Positions 20,795-27,028 of a stretch of DNA of 27,028 nucleotides are shown one piece after another. Below the pieces are notes generated by a model. That model had not been told where the DNA came from, did not search any database, and was given only the letters and a program-made list of their open reading frames with translations. This stretch comes from Tubiluchus corallicola. Its lineage: Eukaryota > Priapulida > Priapulimorpha > Priapulimorphida > Tubiluchidae. Both the position numbers and the translations under genes were made by a program. Numbering within the stretch: the stretch's first letter is position 1; each line of letters opens with the position of its first letter. The stretch covers positions 120,001 to 147,028 of the forward strand of contig JAQGDQ010000370.1 in the NCBI GenBank assembly GCA_030141605.1, in the 5' to 3' direction.

Positions 20795-21249
20795 CCCTTT
20801 CAGTCCCAAATTATTTTTTAATAAGAAAAAAATTTTTGGCTTGGTACTTTTGTTCAGTATGTCCATCTTGTTTACACATAATAATTATTTTCTACCTGTG
20901 CCCACGTGCTAAATATTGCCTGTATCCCACGGGATACATTGGGATTCAATGGAAGCATAAAATGGGCTTCATTTTGCAACTGCTGATAATATTTTAAGGT
21001 ATTTAAGACATTTAGTATGTATGCTATGCTGATCTGTACAAAGTCGTCTTAAAAGTACTGTACCTTGCACAGTTTTTTGTGCTATGTAGATTTTCTAGTT
21101 TGCCATTTTATCACCATTTTTAGTCTATTGTTATTGGCCTAAATCAAAATAACTATTAACAGATCAAATAACTGTCAGTTTTAAAATTTTATTAATTTTA
21201 AAGGCAGAAAATATTCTTGTATCCCACGGGAAGGTGAAAGGTGAAAGGT
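20795..21249. mobile_element. piggyBac-like non-autonomous element between TTAA sites
   Basis: TTAA (20791-20794) is followed by CCCTTTCAGTCCC. At the other end, inverted, is ACCTTTCACCTTTCACCTTC before TTAA (21250-21253). CCTTTCA is shared at the same position. TGTATCCCACGGGA occurs twice (about 20921 and 21220). TTAA target sites and CCC..CTTT ends are piggyBac hallmarks, but the inverted match is short, so confidence is moderate. The open frame 20752-20997 is incidental. Confidence 0.6.
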
Positions 21250-21399
21250 TTAACTGGCGCCTACTGTACTAGCACACCATAAACAGTTTGAAACTGAAAA
21301 TTAATTGTCCTACGTCATTTTGTCGTAGAAGTTCTCAAGTTTTGGATCCACTATGCACTAATGATTTAAGTTTCTTTATTTTTCTGCTTTTTTTTCTAG

Positions 21400-21604
21400 T
21401 TTCCACGGTCAGTTGGGAGATGTTAGTGGCGAAAAGAGATCTTCCTTATTAAAATTCGAATGAGTTGTGGTTGCAATGTTAAAGCGTTTGTGTTTATGAT
21501 CACATTTTGGACATGAAATGGCACGTCACTGTATCCGAGAGATAAAAGCATTAGTCACCGAGGAAGAATCTTTGCACGATTGCAGCAATCTCATGGAGCT
21601 TCTA
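21400..21604 (+). CDS. Candidate exon with start codon, protein unknown
   Basis: A long pyrimidine tract and acceptor (TTTCTGCTTTTTTTTCTAG) end at 21399. An ATG at 21518 opens 29 codons, MARHCIREIKALVTEEESLH then DCSNLMELL, followed by GTACGT, a usable donor, at 21605. The peptide has the amphipathic look of an N-terminal helix, and codon use is unremarkable. Several upstream ATGs in the putative 5' UTR and the lack of any matching downstream exon weaken the case. Without splicing the frame ends four codons later. Not recognised. Confidence 0.3.
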
Positions 21605-22557
21605 GTACGTATTTTATAAAACAGTATGGCTTCATTACATACTTTGTTACATTTAAAGGACAAGAAAAGGGTTATCTGAAGCAGGTTTCAGAAAAATTGT
21701 CTTAAAAACTAAACTACTTTTTAGCAATTTTATCCGTACATCTTACTCGCGTCAAAAGGATTTTTTGTTCGTTTTCATTTTAAATTTCGGACGACACTGA
21801 ACCGACTGCGCCATTACATGACGTAACACACGAGCAATGTAAATCAGGCGGAGAAAGGAAAATGTTAAATTATGACCAAAAAACCTTCTATGTAAAATTA
21901 TGTTACGTAGCATTTCGCTTACCTGCTGGCATGACTTTTGTAACTACAAATATTGTTATTAAATAACTTATTATTATTATTATTTAAAAATTATTAAACG
22001 AAAATTATTAATTATTTAAAATGCTTTCACCAATTCGTAAAATGTCACTGACTCACCCTCCAGGATGCACCACTCACTAAACAAAAGCGTATTTTTAATC
22101 TTATTGGCAAGATACACTACTTACCTTAAAATTTTTCTTAGTTAGTGACGTGTGTGCTACGAATGCTCTGATTACTTTTTCAAACTTCACTGTGTTGTCT
22201 AACAGATCAAACTGTGTTATTTAAACTTGCTTCAAATGACTTATCGCAAAAATCGCTGCACCTATACGGTCATCTGGGGAGTTTAAATTTACAAGTTTTA
22301 CCCATCGTTACTGCTGATGCAAGCCCCGTACGCAAAAAGTATTGTAGTGTGTAAGTGGCATAAATTTCAACATGAATTTTTTGAGCTTTATGTAAGTGAA
22401 GGGTTTTCTTGTGCTTTATAAAACTCATTTGCATGCTTTCCAACCAGCTGTTGGTGATAAAATGTCAAGTATAGTATTGTACAGATGTTAAAGACTTAAC
22501 CATGGTGTCTGTAGTTGCTCTTTTAACCCTTTTCTATGTAATTTGCAGCGAGTTCGT
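21605..22557. other. No gene identified
   Basis: AT-rich, with a TTATTATTATTATTATTT run at 21970. GTGCTACGAATGCT at 22150 is shared with 2055, hinting at another dispersed repeat. A minus-strand frame around 22130-22030 is open for about 35 codons but has no convincing splice sites. Confidence 0.35.
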
Positions 22558-22622
22558 AATCAATTGTATTTGTTGGCCAGAAGAGCTCTTTCAGCTAGTA
22601 CTAGATTAATATTAACTAGTGT
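22558..22622. repeat. Duplicated segment, uninterrupted copy (empty site)
   Basis: AATCAATTGTATTTGTTGGC... through CTTTCAGCTAGTACTAGATT to AGTGTAC matches 23628-23665 joined to 24029-24062. The match skips exactly the hAT element and one copy of its CTTTCAGC duplication (single here at 22588-22595). Confidence 0.9.
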
Positions 22623-22648
22623 ACATATTTAGATTTCGGGGGGGGGGG

Positions 22649-23151
22649 CAGCGGCGGATTATGATTTTATGGGCCTTAGGCTTGAGCTTGGAACGGGCCT
22701 TTTAAATGTTGCTACACTGCTGAGCTGACGTGTTTTCGTGGAGCTCTCGTCGTTTGTAAGTTTGTTTAATTTTGTGAGTTTTTGCCCGCCGATTGTGATA
22801 AAATATTGAGTCAAATATGTTGAAAAAAATGGACTTTTCAGAAATTATAACTGACTTTGCCCCCAGAAAAATTCAGAAACTGAAATTTTGAACTTAAACT
22901 TAAACTGTGTAAACGTGAATTGTGTAAACTTAAATTGTGTAAACTTGAATTGTGTAAACTTGATTTGTGTAAACCCGATTTGAAATATAGTGACTGACTT
23001 TTGAAAAAAAACTTTTTTCTATATTTTATTTTGGCGGGCCCCTTGCTCTTTTGTCAATTTATTTTTTTGACAAAAAAAAATTTCCGTTTTATTTTGCCGG
23101 GCCCCTTTTGATCTATTCAGCCTATTCAGCCTATAGGGCTATCCGCTACAG
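22649..23151. mobile_element. hAT-type element copy 1 (503 bp) inserted in poly-G
   Basis: Starts CAGCGGCGGATTATGATTTT and ends GGGCTATCCGCTACAG. Inverted, the end reads CTGTAGCGGAT, giving terminal repeats of 11 bp with 3 mismatches. It is nearly identical to copy 2 over most of its length, including CCGGGCCCCTT-type motifs near the right end. G runs flank both sides (22638-22648 and 23152-23161), consistent with an 8-bp all-G target duplication. It has no transposase. Confidence 0.88.
22906..22980. repeat. 15-bp tandem repeat, five units, inside hAT copy 1
   Basis: TGTGTAAACTTGAAT-type units occur five times head to tail. hAT copy 2 retains only about two units, so unit number differs between copies. 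Confidence 0.93.
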
Positions 23152-23161
23152 GGGGGGGGGG

Positions 23162-23573
23162 CACTAATACCTGCTACGGACATTTTCTGGGAATGATGTG
23201 CACAAATTTTGCCGAAAACTGCTCAAACAGCTTCTAGAAAAACTCGATTTGTGCAACTGTTTGGGCACACTGGGGGAAAAAAAGCACACCAGCAGAAAGA
23301 GGACGAAACAGTCCACAAAGCATTGAAGGGTTCACTAGAAGAGTTGTATAGTGGGTGAAACGGGAAGGGTGTACTTCGAAGTTCTTTTTTACCCAGCATG
23401 TGCTGCATGCTGTTTGGAACATCCATTGTCTTTGAGTTTCATAAATTTTGCGGCTGTTCCAGGCATTGCCTTCACCCGTCATTCTAATATGTTATGGGTT
23501 TTACATGTAAGTTTTACATATTAATCAGTGTACCGTGAATAATATTACCTTGTGTACCATGAATAATATAACA
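23162..23573. other. Spacer with overlapping unassigned open frames
   Basis: Minus-strand frames at 23482-23223 lack any recognisable motif. GTGTACCGTGAATAATATTA (23527) is followed by a near copy (GTGTACCATGAATAATATAA), a 24-bp tandem duplication. Confidence 0.35.
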
Positions 23574-23612
23574 GTTAGCTAATGTGTCTTATAACTTGCT
23601 AAAAACATATAG
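23574..23612. repeat. 39-bp inverted repeat, left arm
   Basis: GTTAGCTAATGTGTCTTATA... ending CATATAG pairs with the right arm at 25247-25285, one mismatch in 39. Between them lie about 1.6 kb including hAT copy 2 and the 140-bp array. Confidence 0.95.
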
Positions 23613-23665
23613 CTTGTGTTAAAAGCAAATCAATTGCATATGTTGGCCAGAAGAGTCCTTTCAGC

Positions 23666-24028
23666 CAGCGGCGGATTATGATTTTATGGGCCTTAGGCTT
23701 GAGCTTGGAACGGGCCTTTTAAATGTTGCTACACTGCTGAGCTGACGTGTTTTTGTGGAGCTCTCGTCGTTTGTAAGTTTGTTTAATTTTGTGAGTTTTT
23801 GCCCACCGATTATGATAAAAATTGTGTAAACTTGATTTGTGTAAACCCGATTTGAAATATAGTGACTGACTTTTGAAAAAAAAAACTTTTTTCTATATTT
23901 TATTTTGCCGGGCCCCTTGCTCTTTTGTCAATTTATTTTTTTACAAAAAAAATTTTTTTCGTTTTATTTTGCCGGGCCCCTTTTGATCCCGGGCCTTAGG
24001 CTTCAGCCTATAGGGCTATCCGCTACAG
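23666..24028. mobile_element. hAT-type element copy 2 (363 bp), perfect 8-bp target duplication
   Basis: Same ends as copy 1 (CAGCGGCGGAT ... ATCCGCTACAG). CTTTCAGC flanks it exactly on both sides (23658-23665 and 24029-24036). It lacks about 140 bp of the interior of copy 1. The duplicated neighbour at 22558-22622 shows the site without the element. Confidence 0.97.
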
Positions 24029-24062
24029 CTTTCAGCTAGTACTAGATTAATATTAACCAGTG

Positions 24063-24644
24063 TACCGTGATTAATATTACCTGTATCACACTCCTGGCAA
24101 GGTCGTAGCTCTCGCATTTATTTGCTGGTAACTGCCTTCGTGCATTTTTATTTGCTCCGTATCCATCATTGAACATGTCGTGCACAAACAAGATTGAACT
24201 CTATTCACTTGAGTGCTTGAGATAAAATGTGGGGCGTCTATTCGCGAAGGCGTGCTGCTGCTATCACGCTGTCTGGGTGTTACTGTGTCTGAGTTTAACT
24301 GAATTGTGAAGGTGAAGCTTGCAGACTTGAACTTGTCTTGATCTGAGTTTGCGTGCCTAGTGCATATTATGCTTAGCGTAATACGAAAGATTTTTTATCA
24401 ATTTGAGTGCTTCTTATTTTTTGGCAACGTTTCCGCTTAATCAGATTTGTGTTCAGAAGTTTATGTGTTAAATGCTTGCTTACCTAGGTTTAACTTGTGT
24501 ATGGACATGTCATAATTTGCAAATGTGATAATTTAAAAAATTACTAATGTTTCCTAAATTAAACTGATAAAATTAATGCCCACCAGTGTCTAAAAATCTT
24601 TTTATCTATATTCGGTAAAGGATAGCAGACTAGGTGACTTTATA
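24063..24644. other. Unassigned sequence
   Basis: Slightly higher GC around 24100-24370 but no supportable exon: the ATG at about 24177 opens only 16 codons and no donor or acceptor pair frames a longer reading. Confidence 0.35.
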
Positions 24645-25210
24645 GTCTTTTCGCTGTTCTTTCTCTAGTTCTAGATCTATCTATACATTTTAACCATTCT
24701 TCAAAACTTATTAGCGATTCTTTTATTAATCATATTTTATTGTAGTATTATAAAGAGATAAATAAATTAAAATTGAATTGAATTGTCTTTTCGCTATCCT
24801 TTCTCTAGTTCTAGATCTATCTATACATTTTAACAATTCTTCAAACTTATTAGCGATTCTTTTATTAATCATTTTTATTGTAGTATTATAAAGAGATAAA
24901 TAAATTAAAATTGAATTGAATTGTCTTTTCGCTATCCTTTCTCTAGTTCTAGATCTATCTATACATTTTAACCATTCTTCAAAACTTATTAGCGATTCTT
25001 TTATTAATCATGTTTTATTGTAGTATTATAAAGAGATAAATAAATTAAAATTGAATTGAATTGTCTTTTCGCTATCCTTTCTCTAGTTCTAGATCTATCT
25101 ATACATTTTAACCATTCTTCAAAACTTATTAGAGATTCTTTTATTAATCATATTTTATTGTAGTATTATAAAGAGATAAATAAATTAAAATTGACTTGAA
25201 TTGAATTGAC
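24645..25210 (+). repeat. ~140-bp tandem array, four units, with LINE-tail-like unit ends
   Basis: GTCTTTTCGCT begins units at 24645, 24785, 24923 and 25063 (spacing 140, 138 and 140). Each unit ends AGATAAATAAATTAAAATTG plus AATTGAATT, which resembles a retroelement 3' end with a short-repeat tail. Units differ by a few bases only, so the array is recent. It has no coding capacity. Confidence 0.95.
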
Positions 25211-25246
25211 ATCCCAGTATAACTCGTTTACTTGTTTTTGTGTGTC

Positions 25247-25285
25247 CTATATGTTTTTAACAAGTTATAAGACACATTAGCTAAC
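25247..25285. repeat. 39-bp inverted repeat, right arm
   Basis: CTATATGTTTTTAACAAGTT... ending TTAGCTAAC, complementary to 23574-23612. No matching target duplication was found beside the two arms. Confidence 0.95.
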
Positions 25286-25386
25286 CGTTACTTTAAACTG
25301 TCTCGCTGAAGGGGATATTCAGTTTGTTAAATGTTGAAATGGGTTATAGCTGTGGCTGATTTTACCTTGATGATCTATGATTTAGT

Positions 25387-25540
25387 CCCCCCCCCCCCAA
25401 AAAACAAACAAACACACAACCAACACAAAAAAACCCCCCCCAAAAAACAAACAAAGTCACACAACCAACACAAAAAAACCCCCCCCCCAAAAAACAAACA
25501 AACACACAACCAACACAAAAAAACCCCCCCCATATAAAAC
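25387..25540. repeat. C-tract tandem repeat, three units
   Basis: Blocks of 7-12 C are followed by AAAAAACAAACAAA and CACAACCAACACAAAAAAA, three times head to tail at roughly 50-bp spacing. Frames over it on either strand are repeat artefacts. Confidence 0.95.
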
Positions 25541-25705
25541 TGGGATAACTATTTTTTGAAGTCACACTGAATGTCCGGAATGGCTGATTTTTCATTGATG
25601 ATATATGATTTAGTTCCCCCCCCCCCATATAAAACTGGGATAACTATTTTTTGAAGTCGCACTGAATGTCCGGAATGGCCGATTTTTCATTGATGATATA
25701 TGCAT
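25531..25705. repeat. 95-bp tandem duplication next to C tracts
   Basis: CATATAAAACTGGGATAACT through TTTTTCATTGATGATATATG occurs at 25531 and 25626. A diverged third relative (GGCTGATTTTACCTTGATGA) lies at 25353, before the first C tract, so the whole 25.35-25.7 kb block grew by repeated duplication. Confidence 0.92.
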
Positions 25706-25744
25706 GTCCGGAATTTCGTCAAATTTTAGTTGTTTATGCTGTTC

Positions 25745-25894
25745 GGACCATGCCGTGTAAGACGTTGTGAGCTTTTATCATTCGTAAAGGAAATGGCGTT
25801 CAGAACGGACGATCAGCGACGAATTCATCGTACCAGTAATAATTTCAGTGACATTTGGTGGTTATTTTGCTGCTAATTTGTCAAACTACTGTGC
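25745..25894 (+). promoter_or_regulatory. Candidate first (non-coding) exon and promoter of right-edge gene
   Basis: A locally GC-richer stretch ends at ACTGTGC before GTAAGTTT (donor at 25895), a near-perfect splice donor. AAATGGCG (25792) resembles a YY1 core, and there is no TATA box. The ATG inside it opens a 27-codon frame that stops before the donor, so it would act as an upstream ORF rather than as the coding start. The left boundary is a guess. Confidence 0.35.
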
Positions 25895-26011
25895 GTAAGT
25901 TTCGCAGAAGCAGCGTGTATATCGGACTAATGGTTCCGAAGAGAATAAAATTGATTAATTTATTTGTTTTTTATAACAAAAGTGAAGGTAGAATTTTGTA
26001 TAGTGTTTATT

Positions 26012-26502
26012 CAGGGATGAGAATTTTTCTCGGATACGCTGAATTTCGAGTTTTTGGAAGACCAGTAGTGCCATTTTTGTAAATCGCGTAAATTCGTTGA
26101 GAAAATTTTTATGGACCCAGTACATTATTTCACAAACTGACCACTAGTTGGCAGGCCGTCACTTTGTTTACATCACGTACATCACTGTAACCACGTGTAT
26201 ATCTCTATGTATAAAAATATAAAATCAATTGTGCGGAGTTATTTGAGTCAATTGCAGACAGTTTTTATATACTTTTGCATAGGAGCGGCCAGTAGATAGG
26301 CGTTTTTGAAACAATTAGGTATCATGTATCCTTGATGGGTATTTTAAATTATGCATGAAACAAGGTAACTGATATTTTAAGTCCACTTAGAGGCTCTCTA
26401 TGGTCACAAAATTGCAATTTGTTGCTGTCTCCAAGGGGGCTACTCGGCCCCCAACCCCCCGGCCTGTTTCAGAGTTTTTGCAATTTCTCATTCTCATCCC
26501 TG
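26012..26502 (+). mobile_element. CAGGGATGAGAA MITE family, copy C
   Basis: Terminal repeats CAGGGATGAGAAT and ATTCTCATCCCTG are perfect over 13 bp. The 491-bp body is collinear with copy B. It has the full GTAAATCGCGTAAATTC segment and an extra C-rich block (CGGCCCCCAACCCCCCGG) near the right end. Its flanks (TGTTTATT and CTTCTTGC) do not match, so the target duplication is lost or one flank has been rearranged. It lies in the first intron of the candidate gene at the right edge. Confidence 0.92.
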
Positions 26503-26799
26503 CTTCTTGCAGACAATTTGGCACTTGCTAGTTAAGTAAATATAAACAGGGCAGTAAAAGCTACAGCAGTGCAGCTGAATTTTTCTCTGTTGTTTATTTT
26601 TTCCTTGTTGCTCAGTGTTGTTTACAAACCTATTTTTACTCTAACCTTGCATTTCATTTTGTTTTAAGTCGATGATCTATTGTGTTTGTTGCACTGACAG
26701 CTGCCTGAGCAAACTCAAATCTTGTGTGCCTGACTCGGTGTTGTGTTTTGTTGCAAATCAGATACTTGTGCTGACGAGCAGTTTTGTTTCTGATTTCAG

Positions 26800-26912
26800 G
26801 TAGCGTTTGAGTTCAAATAGAAGAAAGAGTTTTAAACATGTATGCATCGAACCCTTATTTGAAAAAGTTCAAAGAGAGATATGGAGAATGTGCAGTCGCA
26901 AGAGCGAGGAGG
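26800..26912 (+). CDS. Candidate first coding exon of a plus-strand gene, continuing past window
   Basis: Acceptor TTTTGTTTCTGATTTCAG ends at 26799. Stops occur in all three frames before the ATG at 26838 (TTTAAACATGT), so this must be the first coding exon. It opens 25 codons, MYASNPYLKKFKERYGECAV then ARARR, and ends in phase 0 before GTAAGT at 26913. Both splice sites are strong and the peptide is charged and helix-like. I do not recognise the protein. The next exon should lie right of base 27028. The likely upstream exon ends at 25894. Confidence 0.55.
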
Positions 26913-26954
26913 GTAAGTTGTTCTTTAATTTGATGTAAATTCGTTGATAATAAA

Positions 26955-26957
<3 letters not shown>

Positions 26958-26996
<39 letters not shown>

Positions 26997-27028
26997 GAGA
27001 GGGGTGAGAGAGAGAGAGAGAGGGGAGA
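26958..27028. repeat. (GA)n microsatellite, runs off window
   Basis: (GA)n with a few G insertions from 26958 to the end, in the intron after the candidate exon. Confidence 0.95.

Noticed and set aside
23223-23482. Overlapping minus-strand frames of 67 and 82 codons
   Set aside because: No motif, no splice structure, and neither strand shows coding character.

Overview
This is AT-rich, intron- and repeat-laden animal DNA, not bacterial. Long open frames are almost absent outside retrotransposon remnants. Genes appear as short exons with gt/gc...ag junctions, and most of the window is transposon debris, microsatellites and tandem repeats. The one firmly identified gene is a Y-box (cold-shock domain) protein. 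Its reading ([15 protein letters not shown]..., KSGYGF) looks most like lophotrochozoan invertebrates such as molluscs or annelids. That placement is inference from memory of the family.

Left part (1-11.5 kb): the Y-box gene lies on the minus strand. Five coding exons (61, 64, 34, 90 and 132 nt) can be placed to the base and splice in phase. They encode the N-terminus, the whole cold-shock domain and the first basic Arg-rich stretch; the 3' exons lie beyond base 1. Intron 1 (about 9.1 kb) seems to start with a GC rather than a GT donor. It holds a 0.58-kb element with terminal inverted repeats, a 3.2-kb decayed non-LTR retrotransposon (LINE) lying between two (GA)n tracts, a long (CT)n tract, a 23-copy 38-bp minisatellite, a 410-bp hAT-type element and an 89-bp tandem duplication. 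Introns 2 and 4 hold a LINE 3' end and a MITE fragment.

Middle part (11.5-20 kb): no gene is identified with confidence. There are two possible exons (minus 13460-13556; plus, from 17017), the second interrupted by a 668-bp hAT element with a perfect 8-bp target duplication. There are also pogo/Tigger-type elements, two LINE 3' ends with different short-repeat tails, and a (CA)n tract inside a perfect 24-bp inverted repeat.

Right part (20-27 kb): a second copy of the CAGGGATGAGAA MITE family, a TTAA-flanked piggyBac-like element, and two related hAT elements, one in poly-G and one whose pre-insertion site survives as a duplicated neighbour. A four-unit ~140-bp array ending in LINE-tail-like sequence and C-rich tandem repeats follow. 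At the right edge is a plausible start of a plus-strand gene (non-coding exon to 25894, first coding exon 26800-26912), with a third MITE copy in its first intron.

No new multi-gene system was found. The most informative observations are the non-canonical Y-box intron 1, a LINE apparently inserted in a (TC)n microsatellite, well-resolved hAT insertions with intact or paralogous empty sites, and the minisatellite whose units vary in the loop of a small hairpin.
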